From the NCBI GenBank assembly GCA_964348695.1, contig CAYGDI010000002.1, positions 124,001 through 188,000 on the forward strand: a stretch of DNA of 64,000 nt, in the 5' to 3' direction. Origin of the DNA: JACPYF01 sp964348695 (lineage in GTDB: Bacteria > Patescibacteriota > Saccharimonadia > Saccharimonadales > Saccharimonadaceae). The first letter of the stretch is position 1; each line of letters begins with the position of its first letter. This document shows, one piece after another, positions 1-7,586 of this stretch. The translations under genes and the position numbers were made by a program. The notes below the pieces were generated by a model that did not search any database, was not told where the DNA came from, and was given only the letters and a program-made list of their open reading frames with translations.

Positions 1-1
1 G

Positions 2-412
2 GACCCTTTGATGGAACAAGCTTTTCGCGATGCAATTTTCGAAGCAAAAAAAAGAGGCCAGACAGTTTTTTTGAGTTCACATATATTAGAGGAAGTTGAA
101 GCTTTGTGTGATCGTATAGCAGTTCTATCCAAAGGCAAGCTAGTCGAGCTCGGAACGTTAAAAGAGCTGCGCCATCTGTCTAGCGTTAGTGTTGAGGCAA
201 CATTCGCTAACAAACCGCCAAATGTAAAGATGATAAAAGGCGTAAGCAATGTAGAGGTCACGGGTAACACACTTCGTTGTCAGGTGCGTGGCGATATCAG
301 TACTCTACTAAATGTCATCTCTCGTGCAAAACCATTGACACTACTCAGCAGTGAACCGTCGCTCGAAGAATTGTTTTTGTCACTATACGGAGAAAAAGAA
401 AGACGACGATGA
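2..412 (+). CDS. ABC transporter ATP-binding subunit, C-terminal part (5' end outside window)
   Basis: This is the 3' end of an ATPase gene that begins before the window; the frame is open from base 2. The first residues read as the end of a Walker B/D-loop (DPLMEQAFRD), followed by the H-loop region (FLSSHILEEVEALCDRIAVL, His near residue 27) and the usual 'skGkLvelGt' strand, then a ~75-residue C-terminal regulatory tail. It is the energy-coupling half of an ABC-2 type exporter. Its stop codon overlaps the start of the permease gene (ATGA at 409-412), so the two are translationally coupled. The substrate cannot be told; related pairs export antibiotics or lipids. The fold call is firm, the specificity open. 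Confidence 0.9.
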   Translation, partial: DPLMEQAFRDAIFEAKKRGQTVFLSSHILEEVEALCDRIAVLSKGKLVELGTLKELRHLSSVSVEATFANKPPNVKMIKGVSNVEVTGNTLRCQVRGDISTLLNVISRAKPLTLLSSEPSLEELFLSLYGEKERRR

Positions 413-2034
413 AGCTGCCTCTCGTAAATGCTCGATTCGTTTTCAGACAAATGCGTCGCGGCATAGTGTTATTTGCTATTGCCATTTCACTCTTGGCTAC
501 TCTACAATCCGTTGGACTACAAGCTTCTATGCCAAACCTTGATGAGCGGAAAAAACTAATAACAGCCCTCGATGCCAACCCAACAATCAATTTGTTATAT
601 GGTGAAACAACACTCACCTACACTCCGGCTGGCTACATGTATTACCGCTCTGGCGTGATGTGCATGTTGATAGCCAGTTTATGGGGTTTGATGTTCGCAA
701 CAAGAATGTTCAGAGGACAAGAAGAAGACGGTCGAACCGAACTTCTATTAACCGGCTCAACAACACATGGTCGATACACTTTTGAGACATTGCTCGGTAT
801 TTTTTCTGGCATCGCTGTAGCATTCTTACTTATACTTACAGCAGTTTCAGCCATTGGCAGCCAAGACTATGTTGGTCTAGATATTGGAGAATCGGCGTAC
901 TTTACGCTCGCTATAGTGATCAACGTAGCCTTTTTTGCAGCAGTTGGCGCACTAACCTCCCAGCTAGTAGAAACCCGACGCAAAGCTATTCTTTTTGGAG
1001 CGATACCGCTGGCAATATTTTTTGTCATGCGCTCGATCGGCAATGTAGCAGACAGTCTTTACTGGGTAAAAAACTATACTCCTTTTGGTTGGGTCGATCA
1101 GATGCATCCGATCTATAACCACCAGCCTATGTGGATCGTACCGTTTGCTATCACCATCCCCCTACTGTGCGTATTGAGTATTTGGATTGCTAGTAACAGA
1201 GACTTAGGCGATAGCCTGCTGCGAGCAAAAGAGTTTGCTAAACCAAAACTTATCTTACTTCGCAGTTCGCTAGGTATGAGTTTTCGAATGAGTCGTGGGG
1301 TGCTCCTTAGTTGGCTTGTTGGTACGATTGCAATGGGCGTGATGATTGCAAGTATCTCTCAAACCGCCGCCGATGCACTAAAAGATTCTAACGATAGTGT
1401 GCTAACTAGTACCATTCAAGCGCTGAGCCAGGGCGGAGTGGATATTGCCGAGAGTTTTGTAGCTGTTAGCGGTATGTTCTCTGCACTACTTATTATGGCT
1501 ATGATTGCTTGGGGTATTGGTAGCCTCCGTAGTGAGGAAGCAAAACAGCTACTTGAAAATTTGGCTGTTCGTAATGTCTCACGCACCAGATGGCTGTTTG
1601 GTCGTGTGTTTATACTGACCGTTGCCTCGCTCGCTACCTGTGTCATCACTAGTATGGCTGTTTGGTATACTGCAAAAACCCAGGGTATTGAAATTGATTT
1701 CAAGACAATGGTCATAGACGGATTGAACATACTAGCCCCAGTTGGTGTATTCCTGGGACTGGGTGTTGCTATGTTTGGTGTACTACCTAGGCTGGCGACA
1801 TGGATACTTTATGCACTTTTAGGATGGTCGTTTGTAGCACAAATGATCGCTGCCATTATCAAGGATCAAAAAACCCAAGATATACTTAATAGCACATCTA
1901 TTTTGCAACCAATGTCCTTAGTCCCGGTCGCAACAGTTGACTGGAAGCAGTTTTGGTTATTGATTATTGGAGCGCTGGCACTACTTATCATCGGTTTTTT
2001 CGCCTTTTCCAGACGAGATCTCAACAACGAATAG
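409..2034 (+). CDS. ABC-2 type exporter permease subunit
   Basis: A 541-residue polytopic membrane protein with about twelve hydrophobic segments arranged as two similar halves, each preceded by a basic, amphipathic segment (residues ~12-30 and ~280-300). Between the first helices is the motif FRGQEEDGRTELLL, a cytoplasmic coupling-loop pattern seen in permeases of the polyketide-antibiotic (EfrE/TnrB-like) exporter group; a related RSEEAKQLLENL occurs in the second half. It overlaps the upstream ATPase gene by four bases, so the pair forms one exporter. The likely role is efflux of a hydrophobic or antimicrobial compound. The exporter assignment is good; the substrate is unknown. Confidence 0.8.
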   Translation: MKLPLVNARFVFRQMRRGIVLFAIAISLLATLQSVGLQASMPNLDERKKLITALDANPTINLLYGETTLTYTPAGYMYYRSGVMCMLIASLWGLMFATRMFRGQEEDGRTELLLTGSTTHGRYTFETLLGIFSGIAVAFLLILTAVSAIGSQDYVGLDIGESAYFTLAIVINVAFFAAVGALTSQLVETRRKAILFGAIPLAIFFVMRSIGNVADSLYWVKNYTPFGWVDQMHPIYNHQPMWIVPFAITIPLLCVLSIWIASNRDLGDSLLRAKEFAKPKLILLRSSLGMSFRMSRGVLLSWLVGTIAMGVMIASISQTAADALKDSNDSVLTSTIQALSQGGVDIAESFVAVSGMFSALLIMAMIAWGIGSLRSEEAKQLLENLAVRNVSRTRWLFGRVFILTVASLATCVITSMAVWYTAKTQGIEIDFKTMVIDGLNILAPVGVFLGLGVAMFGVLPRLATWILYALLGWSFVAQMIAAIIKDQKTQDILNSTSILQPMSLVPVATVDWKQFWLLIIGALALLIIGFFAFSRRDLNNE

Positions 2035-2039
2035 AAATA

Positions 2040-2516
2040 TTATTTAATCTGCTTTAGATCATTTCTCAAAAACCAGGTAACAAAAAAAGTAATACTTAAT
2101 AACGTGCTTGCTAGCACAAGAAGTATCTCTTGATCACTGGCAATGTGCAAGCTACCAAAGACACCAGTAGCAGGCACGGTTACACTGAATAATGCCAACC
2201 ACAGAGCAAGTTTCAGCCAAATAATGGCATATAGATTCAGACACAGTGCACTACAAATACGAAAGAGTGGGCTCAAGCCCATTCGCATCAGAAAGGGGAG
2301 TGCAAAAATTCCTGAAGTTGCTAGTAAAAATACCGTTATTTTTGCCGTCGATAGGCCACCAGGCAATTGATAACTCTGTATAATCGGCAAAAACTTCTCT
2401 ATCGTCATCAACTGAGACACCACCATCGAGACAATCACTACAACCAGTCCGTAACTTAGCACTATTGTCGTAGTACTCACTTTGTTTTTCGGATAAACTG
2501 CAACTGCAAGTTTCAT
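2040..2516 (-). CDS. Small four-helix membrane protein, unknown function
   Basis: A 158-residue protein with four strongly hydrophobic segments (about residues 20-40, 62-85, 92-115 and 128-150), a short cytoplasmic N-terminus and a basic C-terminal tail (FLRNDLKQIK). I do not recognise a family. It is convergent with the ABC permease gene, 5 bp from that gene's stop. A TATAAT box lies 7 nt before the ATG, so the transcript should begin at or next to the start codon; no Shine-Dalgarno is possible. It forms its own transcription unit. Confidence 0.65.
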   Translation of the reverse strand: MKLAVAVYPKNKVSTTTIVLSYGLVVVIVSMVVSQLMTIEKFLPIIQSYQLPGGLSTAKITVFLLATSGIFALPFLMRMGLSPLFRICSALCLNLYAIIWLKLALWLALFSVTVPATGVFGSLHIASDQEILLVLASTLLSITFFVTWFLRNDLKQIK

Positions 2517-2523
2517 ATCTGTT

Positions 2524-2529
2524 ATTATA
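2524..2529 (-). promoter_or_regulatory. -10 box of a leaderless promoter
   Basis: TATAAT on the minus strand, separated by 7 nt from the ATG at 2516. A start site 6-7 nt after the hexamer coincides with the A of ATG. Confidence 0.6.
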
Positions 2530-2680
2530 CAGTCAAAATCATCAGTTAATGTTGTTTTTTTAGCAAAAATGCTTGTGCTAAAGCTAAAAATGGTTTATAT
2601 TTGTCACAAGCGAAAGAACAAAAACAAAAACCTTCAAAAAACAAAAGGTGATTTCGCTCTACGATCTCCACCACAACACT

Positions 2681-2706
2681 ATAAAACCCCTTAACAGGGG
2701 TTTTAT
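2681..2706 (-). terminator. Hairpin, probable terminator downstream of trmD
   Basis: A perfect 10-bp stem (ataaaacccc/ggggttttat) with a 6-nt loop and A/T flanks. It lies about 50 bases after the trmD stop and could work in both directions. Confidence 0.6.
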
Positions 2707-2717
2707 TAGTACAGATC

Positions 2718-2751
2718 CCTCTTTTTTGTCCCGATCGGGACAAAAAAGAGG
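2718..2751. repeat. Perfect 34-bp palindrome after trmD
   Basis: Every base from 2718 to 2751 is self-complementary about the centre at 2734/2735: CCTC, six T, GTCCC, GATC and the mirror image. As RNA it forms a long stem with a central GGGA/UCCC core and an A6/U6 tract. It starts 4 bp after the trmD stop, so it most likely acts as a terminator or 3'-end stabiliser, symmetrical in both directions. Confidence 0.7.
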
Positions 2752-2755
2752 CAAT

Positions 2756-3412
2756 TTATTCAGTAGCTTTCTTTGACTGTGCCTTTCTCCACTGGGCAAT
2801 CTCACCATGATGCCCACTGATCAACACACTGGGTACTTTTTTGCCACGGAATTGTTCTGGACGAGTGTATTGAGGAAATTCCAAAGTTTGGTCGTCAGTA
2901 AAACTTTCTATTTCGGCGCTCATTTCTCCGCCCAACACACCCGGTATCAGTCTGACGACACTATCTATGATAGTCATCGCAGGTAGCTCTCCACCTGTCA
3001 ACACATAATCCCCCACTCTCACCTGCTCGTCGACCACCTCTGTTATTCTTTCGTCGTACCCCTCATAGCGAGCACACACAAATATCAGACCGGTGCTATC
3101 TTCACTCCATTTTTTAGCTATAGACTGCTTCCATGACTTGCCTCTTGGTGTTGGCAGTACAACTTTTGCACTAGAGTCGGCTTTTTTAGCATATTCGATT
3201 GCTTCAAACAAGGGTTCGGGCTTGAGCAACATACCGTCACCCCCACCGTAAGGCGTATCGTCAACCTGCTTTCTGGGGCCAATACCAAAGTCTCGAAGAT
3301 TTATTAGTTCAAACTGCACTACTGACTCTTTTTGTGCTTTCCACATCATAGATGTGTTCAAAACGCCTTCGAACATTTCCGGGAACAAAGTAATAATCTG
3401 GATTTTTCTCAT
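2756..3412 (-). CDS. trmD: tRNA (guanine-37-N1)-methyltransferase TrmD
   Basis: A SPOUT-class methyltransferase that uses S-adenosylmethionine to make m1G37 in tRNAs reading CNN codons, preventing +1 frameshifts. At 218 residues it is slightly shorter than the usual 240-250. Visible signatures are the N-terminal IITLFPEMFEGVL, RDFGIGPRKQVDDTPYGGG (40-58), CARYEGYDERI (113-123) and the deep-knot segment GDYVLTGGELPAM (134-146). Upstream on the same strand are khpA and rpsP, the usual neighbours, but rimM, which commonly lies between khpA and trmD, is absent; a 179-bp gap with hairpins takes its place. A TATAAT 8 nt before the ATG indicates an own, essentially leaderless promoter. Confidence 0.95.
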   Translation of the reverse strand: MRKIQIITLFPEMFEGVLNTSMMWKAQKESVVQFELINLRDFGIGPRKQVDDTPYGGGDGMLLKPEPLFEAIEYAKKADSSAKVVLPTPRGKSWKQSIAKKWSEDSTGLIFVCARYEGYDERITEVVDEQVRVGDYVLTGGELPAMTIIDSVVRLIPGVLGGEMSAEIESFTDDQTLEFPQYTRPEQFRGKKVPSVLISGHHGEIAQWRKAQSKKATE

Positions 3413-3420
3413 CTGTTATT

Positions 3421-3426
3421 ATTATA
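3421..3426 (-). promoter_or_regulatory. -10 box of the trmD promoter (near-leaderless)
   Basis: TATAAT on the minus strand with 8 nt to the trmD ATG at 3412, leaving at most one or two untranslated bases. It lies just after the terminator hairpin that ends the khpA unit. Confidence 0.55.
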
Positions 3427-3438
3427 AACCATGAACCC

Positions 3439-3466
3439 AAAAACCCAGCCGTTAGACTGGGTTTTT
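3439..3466 (-). terminator. Intrinsic terminator of the khpA unit
   Basis: A perfect 10-bp stem AAAAACCCAG/CTGGGTTTTT with an 8-nt loop. On the minus strand the second arm ends in a T5 run. It separates khpA transcription from trmD. Confidence 0.75.
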
Positions 3467-3469
3467 AAG

Positions 3470-3591
3470 ACACAAAAGCTCTCTAGACTTTTTGTAAAAG
3501 TTTTCGACTCGCATGAGCATTTTTGTTTTTATCGGTGGTCCTTGTTTTCCCTAGGACAGTGTTCGTGGTGGATCACCTGAACTGCCTATGA
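3470..3591 (-). other. khpA-trmD spacer with further RNA stem potential
   Basis: This part of the khpA 3' region has no open frame. On the minus strand GGTG (near 3575) can pair with CACC (near 3536), enclosing a GTCCT/AGGAC stem (about 3541-3559), followed by an A-rich stretch. It could be the 3' UTR of khpA or a remnant of the missing rimM gene; no known RNA family is recognised. Confidence 0.3.
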
Positions 3592-4014
3592 TTATATATC
3601 AAGATCGTCTAGGTCTGCAAGTTCTTTTCGGGTGTTTTTGGTAAGATCTGACTCCTCGGCCTCGTTTTCCACAGTTTCATCTGTTGTATCTTCCACAGGT
3701 GTGTTGTCGCTTGTGTCATCGTTTGCGGGCTTGGCGCTAGATGTATTATTGGACGGACCTTGGTAGTCGTCGTTGTTGACAATCTTTAGGTTATAACGAG
3801 CATCGTTCTTCGTTCCTAGCGCTCTTAGTAGCGTACGCAGACTCTGCGCGGTCACCCCTCTTTTGCCAATTACTCTCCCCAGATCGTCTGGATTGACCGT
3901 TAGCTCTAATAATACGCCCTTTTCATCTATTCTTCTCTCAACTACCACATCGTCCGGATGCCCCACAAGCTCTCGAACGATATATTCAACAAATTGTTGG
4001 TCAATACTAGTCAT
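3592..4014 (-). CDS. khpA: KH-domain RNA-binding protein KhpA with acidic tail
   Basis: Residues 1-85 form a single type II KH domain with the GxxG-type RNA-contact loop GRVIGKRG (46-53), as in KhpA, which partners with KhpB to bind many transcripts and influence cell-wall growth in Gram-positives. KhpA is normally ~75-80 residues; this protein has 140, because residues ~90-140 are a low-complexity acidic extension rich in Asp, Glu, Thr and Asn. The ATG is preceded by a strong Shine-Dalgarno (GGGAGGTGACAG). It lies downstream of rpsP, as is common, with one membrane-protein gene between them. Confidence 0.9.
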   Translation of the reverse strand: MTSIDQQFVEYIVRELVGHPDDVVVERRIDEKGVLLELTVNPDDLGRVIGKRGVTAQSLRTLLRALGTKNDARYNLKIVNNDDYQGPSNNTSSAKPANDDTSDNTPVEDTTDETVENEAEESDLTKNTRKELADLDDLDI

Positions 4015-4101
4015 CTGTCACCTCCCTCGGCCATGCTTATGTTTACCATTTTATTGTAGCTTAGACATATAGTAAAAGTAAAATATATTCATTCAAAAAG
4101 T

Positions 4102-4130
4102 AAAACGCCCACCGAGTTTCCTCGGTGGGC
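4102..4130 (-). terminator. Intrinsic terminator after the membrane-protein gene
   Basis: A perfect 10-bp GC-rich stem GCCCACCGAG/CTCGGTGGGC with a 4-nt loop, followed on the minus strand by G and T4. It follows the stop at 4148. Confidence 0.85.
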
Positions 4131-4147
4131 AAAAGTCTCAAGACGCC

Positions 4148-4726
4148 TTATTGCGGCTCTTCAAACTCGATGATCGGGCAGACGACTGTGCCGTCTTTCC
4201 AAACTTTGAACCTTTCCCAGCTGAGCCGTATGAACCCGGCTGTGTGGGTTGCGTTGTATTTGGTCACACCCCACATTGACAGAGCCAAGACGAGCAGCAA
4301 GTCAAGAGCAATAGACATATACACAAAGAAGAGTGCATCTGAGTTGCCCAGCGGATCTACCGCATCATCTTGCTGCAAGAACATAAGAAACGGAATTGTG
4401 TTTTGAGGTGTTATCTCTGATCCACTCATCAAAGCAATGAGCGCGAGCACCCATGCGCCGAGCAAGGTCAGAACAGCCAGTACACCAGCGATGAAAAACA
4501 TGCTCCCTGCAAGTACCAGCACAGAGATGATTGTCCACAACCCAATCTTCATCAGGGCTCGGCTGACTGTCCGCACTGTAGCGGCAGAAGCCAGGCTAAC
4601 AAAAAGGCTTTTCATCACTACCCAAAAGTAGCGACAAAGATTGGTGCTCTTTGTGCTGCCAGCACTCTCACGAAAGCGACGAGCGTGCCAGCTCTGCGTG
4701 TTTACTACCAGACTTTTGTCTGACAT
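4148..4726 (-). CDS. Membrane protein with three hydrophobic segments, unknown function
   Basis: A 192-residue protein. The first ~45 residues are polar and basic, then hydrophobic segments lie at about 65-85, 87-110 and 128-152, and the tail is charged and ends in EFEEPQ. A pair of closely spaced helices plus one more recalls the DUF4282/RDD type of small membrane protein, but I cannot assign it. The start has a clear Shine-Dalgarno (AGAGGAAAGAT then ATG). It sits between rpsP and khpA and ends in a strong terminator. Its base composition is visibly richer in G+C than the ribosomal genes beside it. Confidence 0.65.
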   Translation of the reverse strand: MSDKSLVVNTQSWHARRFRESAGSTKSTNLCRYFWVVMKSLFVSLASAATVRTVSRALMKIGLWTIISVLVLAGSMFFIAGVLAVLTLLGAWVLALIALMSGSEITPQNTIPFLMFLQQDDAVDPLGNSDALFFVYMSIALDLLLVLALSMWGVTKYNATHTAGFIRLSWERFKVWKDGTVVCPIIEFEEPQ

Positions 4727-4840
4727 ATCTTTCCTCTTTTCGAGTAGGACGACAACGACAATGTACTGCTCTTTTCCAAGAACTTATAGATATATTATCA
4801 CTTTTGTGACTATTTGTAAATTTAGTATGAAACAAAGTAT

Positions 4841-5305
4841 TTAAGCTTCGGCTAGCTTTTCAGCATCTTCAACAGTAGTTTCTTCGGCTTCTTGAGGCTG
4901 TTCGGTCTTTGCTTCTTCAGTACTAGGTGCTGCTTCGTCAGCTTCAACCGGCGCTTCCTCTGCGACTTCTTTCGTTGGAGTCTCTGGCTCTGCAGGTTGG
5001 TTTTTGCGTAGCTTATCTGGATTACGAGTAGATTTTTCCTTCTTGCCAGCCTTTTGTACCCATTCAGGTAGTTTGACTTTTTGTTCAACCAAAAGTTTCA
5101 CAACTCGTGGGCTAGGTTGAGCGCCAGTACTTAGGTATTTTTCGATTTTCTCTTTGTCAAATCGCACTTCTTTAGTGTGTGGGTTGTAGCTGCCAACATA
5201 GGCGACAACACGACCACTACTTGGGTGGCGTTGGGCTTCCTGAACGGCAACACGATATACTGGGTAACCTTTGCGACCAAGTCGCTGCAAACGAATAGCT
5301 AACAT
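4841..5305 (-). CDS. rpsP: 30S ribosomal protein bS16 with long acidic C-terminal extension
   Basis: Residues 1-80 are a complete bS16 (MLAIRLQRLGRKGYPVYRVA, VGSYNPHTKE, GAQPSPRVVKLL), a 30S assembly protein. The usual length is ~80-90; here residues ~85-154 are an added tail, first basic (KKEKSTRNPDKLRKN) and then alternating Glu, Ala, Pro and Thr. The start has a purine-rich Shine-Dalgarno (TAGGA). A sigma70-type promoter lies ~55 bp upstream. It is the first gene of the rpsP-membrane protein-khpA group. Confidence 0.95.
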   Translation of the reverse strand: MLAIRLQRLGRKGYPVYRVAVQEAQRHPSSGRVVAYVGSYNPHTKEVRFDKEKIEKYLSTGAQPSPRVVKLLVEQKVKLPEWVQKAGKKEKSTRNPDKLRKNQPAEPETPTKEVAEEAPVEADEAAPSTEEAKTEQPQEAEETTVEDAEKLAEA

Positions 5306-5356
5306 ATTTTCCTAAAACTCTCTTCTGTTTAAAATTATTGTTTAGACTTGATACCT

Positions 5357-5385
5357 AGCCTACCTCATATGACAACAGATGTCAA
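5357..5385 (-). promoter_or_regulatory. sigma70-type promoter of rpsP
   Basis: On the minus strand a TTGACA (5380-5385) and a TAGGCT (5357-5362) are separated by 17 bp. The start site would give a ~45-nt leader that contains the rpsP Shine-Dalgarno. Confidence 0.55.
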
Positions 5386-5413
5386 GATGAAGGAGAATTT
5401 ATCATAATCAATT

Positions 5414-5833
5414 TTATTGCCACAGTACGCCCGATCTCAAATCGGCCGCCAGGACAAACAGTGCTACATAGACCAGTGTGATAACAATTGCCATCGGTAT
5501 GAACATACTCTTGATCTTTAGGGATCTGCAGGTGAAATATGTGGCAAATACTGTTAGCAAAAGACTAACAAATATCGCAACGAGTAGATTATTTATATAT
5601 CTGTCAGGGAAAAGTCCTGATTCCTCTGGGCAGGTGTTTGAATACCTACCATAATCAGCGAGGCATTGGGGCTGAGCAGGATTGATAATAGAGTTTAAAA
5701 GTATGCTGATGATCACAAGCGAAAATACCGAAAAAATAACTATAAATATAACCTCTATAAAAATTGGAATTATTCTACTCTTTGTACCTGTGCTAAGAGG
5801 GCTATTGGCTGATCGCTTTTTGGTTTTTTCCAT
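5414..5833 (-). CDS. Membrane protein with four predicted helices, unknown function
   Basis: A 139-residue protein with a basic N-terminus (MEKTKKRSANSP..TKSR), a first helix at ~23-48, an external Cys-containing loop (CLADYGRYSNTCPEE, residues ~55-69, two cysteines 11 apart that could form a disulfide), and further helices at ~80-102, 108-127 and near the end. No family recognised. It starts 3 bp after the deoxyribosyltransferase-like gene and is probably the last gene of the rpmF-nusB-Nudix-rnc transcription unit. Confidence 0.6.
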   Translation of the reverse strand: MEKTKKRSANSPLSTGTKSRIIPIFIEVIFIVIFSVFSLVIISILLNSIINPAQPQCLADYGRYSNTCPEESGLFPDRYINNLLVAIFVSLLLTVFATYFTCRSLKIKSMFIPMAIVITLVYVALFVLAADLRSGVLWQ

Positions 5834-5836
5834 ATC

Positions 5837-6355
5837 TTAAGTTCCTTGTTTGGTTTCTAACGCCAACCTCACTGCTGCTTCGCATGTCTCAACCAAAGAA
5901 TATGTAATCGACACGTTCGGGCAATCTTGCGACAAACGACGTGTAATATACCGAATATTGCCAAACTCTTGCTCTACACCAACAACAAGCGGCACTCCAT
6001 CATGTACATGATTGGCCTTCCATTCACCTAGTTCAAACCGTGAAGTCTGACCATACGCACGACCAGGTGTCGGCTCTGATTGTTCGGCGAGCCAAAATAA
6101 CACAACGCCATTTTGCGCAGCACGACCGAGGTATCGCGTCTCCCAATCGACCTGCGCTTCGTACACAAACTCACCTTCCTCGTAGTCTTTTCTAGGTGAA
6201 GCAACAACTATGCTACTGTCGATATCGTGGATCGTCTGGATAGCAGTTGACTGCCAATCGGGGGCACCCTGTATAGGTCCTGCAAGAAAAATAACCTTTT
6301 CACTATCATCAAGCTCCGCGATCTCTGGGGGTTGTATGTATAAACGATCAGCCAT
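5837..6355 (-). CDS. Nucleoside 2-deoxyribosyltransferase-like protein
   Basis: A 172-residue protein with the family N-terminal strand-loop VIFLAGPIQG (residues 21-30), a DWETRYL helix near 69-75 and a PTPGRAYGQTSRFELGEW segment (~95-112) that matches the Nuc_deoxyrib_tr/YtoQ-like fold, including an acidic residue suited to act as the nucleophile. Members exchange the base of deoxynucleosides or hydrolyse the N-glycosidic bond of (d)NMPs (salvage and nucleotide house-cleaning). It is placed 6 bp after rnc, in the same operon as a Nudix hydrolase. Fold assignment is good; the substrate is inferred only. Confidence 0.75.
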   Translation of the reverse strand: MADRLYIQPPEIAELDDSEKVIFLAGPIQGAPDWQSTAIQTIHDIDSSIVVASPRKDYEEGEFVYEAQVDWETRYLGRAAQNGVVLFWLAEQSEPTPGRAYGQTSRFELGEWKANHVHDGVPLVVGVEQEFGNIRYITRRLSQDCPNVSITYSLVETCEAAVRLALETKQGT

Positions 6356-6361
6356 CTTCTC

Positions 6362-7081
6362 TCAGTCCTTTACGCCCAGTTTGTCATATACTTCAACTGC
6401 CGCCTCAGCAGCTTTTTGCTGAGCAGACTGTTTGGAACTACCAATTCCTTTGCCCTTGAGTTTGCCGCCGACATACACACCGAGCGTAAATACCTTGTCG
6501 TGATCAGGACCTTCCTCGGTGATGACTTTGTACACAGGAGTATGATTGTCTACGCGCTGGGCAACTTCTTGTAGTACAGATTTTGCGTCTCTCCAGCTAC
6601 CACTAGCCAAAATCGCATCTAGTTTGCTCGCTATGTGTTTCAAAATAAAATCATTTGCTGCATCGTAGCCTTTTTCAATATAAATCGCCCCAATCAAGGC
6701 CTCGAAAGCATTTGCCATAATTTGCTTGCGCGCCCTCTCACTACCCTGTTTTTCTCCTTTACTAAGGCGCAGCAACGACTCATAGCCAAGTTTTTCACCA
6801 GACTCGCCAATACTCTCTGTACGCACCAGGGCAGCACGCCAAGAGGTTAGTACACCTTCAGGCTCTTTGAAGTTGTTGAAAAGATAATCTGTGACTGACA
6901 ACTCTAGCACTGCATCACCTAAAAATTCTAGACGTTCGTTGTGCTCACTTGTGCTTTTGCGATGCTCGTTGACATAGCTACGATGCGTAAATGCAGTCAC
7001 GAGAGTTTGAATATTTTCGAATTCTAAACACAGTTTTTTTTGCGCAAAATCTTTATATGGGGTTGTATCCATACCTGTCAT
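6362..7081 (-). CDS. rnc: Ribonuclease III
   Basis: Endonuclease that cleaves double-stranded RNA, needed for rRNA and mRNA processing. The nuclease domain carries the signature ERLEFLGDAVLE (49-60) with the Mg-binding Glu and Asp, and a second acidic cluster NAFEALIGAIYIEKGY (~123-138). A double-stranded RNA-binding domain follows at ~165-236, ending KQSAQQKAAEAAVEVYDKL. The total of 239 residues is normal. The start lies directly before the stop of the upstream Nudix gene; a second ATG at codon 4 is an alternative start. Confidence 0.95.
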   Translation of the reverse strand: MTGMDTTPYKDFAQKKLCLEFENIQTLVTAFTHRSYVNEHRKSTSEHNERLEFLGDAVLELSVTDYLFNNFKEPEGVLTSWRAALVRTESIGESGEKLGYESLLRLSKGEKQGSERARKQIMANAFEALIGAIYIEKGYDAANDFILKHIASKLDAILASGSWRDAKSVLQEVAQRVDNHTPVYKVITEEGPDHDKVFTLGVYVGGKLKGKGIGSSKQSAQQKAAEAAVEVYDKLGVKD

Positions 7082-7585
7082 CTAAGCTCCCTGGCGTATA
7101 CGCTTCCTGGCAAGCAGCATTAGTTTGCCGATATCCTCGTATTCTATTTTGTCCAACGCTTCCTGAAATGAAAACCATTTAATGCCGTTCATCCACTCTT
7201 CCTTTTTGATAGCATTGGTGTCGCCCTTGGCCTTGACGAGGTATATCTGAGTAGTCATCAACACAAGTGTGTTCACGCGACGATAACGAAAGTGTATTTT
7301 ACCGAGCCAGCCGAGTACTTCCGTATCTTTAAGACCAGCTTCTTCGGCAATCTCGCGTTTCGCTGTCTCTTGCGCAGTTTCACCCTCTTCGATATGTCCT
7401 TTTGGGATAGTCCAGCGGTCTTTTGCATCTTGGATCAGCAGTATCTCCACTTCCCCTTTGGCGTTTTGTCGATAGACAACGCCGCCAGCGGTCGGCTCAC
7501 GCACCAATTCTTGTATAGAAGCTCGCGAGCGACTAAAGTATTTTTTTACTCTGTCTCCGAGCTTTGGTTTTTTATCATCGGTCAT
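7082..7585 (-). CDS. Nudix hydrolase
   Basis: A 167-residue stand-alone Nudix protein. The Nudix box spans residues 63-85 (GHIEEGETAQETAKREIAEE, then AGL) and has all catalytic Glu residues. Before it is PTAGGVVYRQ, common in diadenosine-polyphosphate and NTP-hydrolysing members. It may remove damaged or alarmone nucleotides, but the substrate is not visible. I start it at the ATG at 7585, one base away from the nusB stop; an upstream extension would run into nusB. The first ~25 residues are basic and may be disordered. Confidence 0.85.
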   Translation of the reverse strand: MTDDKKPKLGDRVKKYFSRSRASIQELVREPTAGGVVYRQNAKGEVEILLIQDAKDRWTIPKGHIEEGETAQETAKREIAEEAGLKDTEVLGWLGKIHFRYRRVNTLVLMTTQIYLVKAKGDTNAIKKEEWMNGIKWFSFQEALDKIEYEDIGKLMLLARKRIRQGA

Positions 7586-7586
7586 A

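Noticed and set aside
410..412. Reassignment of TGA as in some CPR groups
   Set aside because: TGA at 410-412 ends the ATPase at the expected place with an ATGA overlap, and no gene needs TGA as a sense codon.
2546..2743. 65-codon frame upstream of the gene at 2040
   Set aside because: It runs through terminator hairpins and the palindrome, has no start signal and no protein-like composition.
3470..3591. A known riboswitch upstream of trmD
   Set aside because: The small stems do not match the fluoride, preQ1, guanidine or SAM consensus patterns that I can recall.
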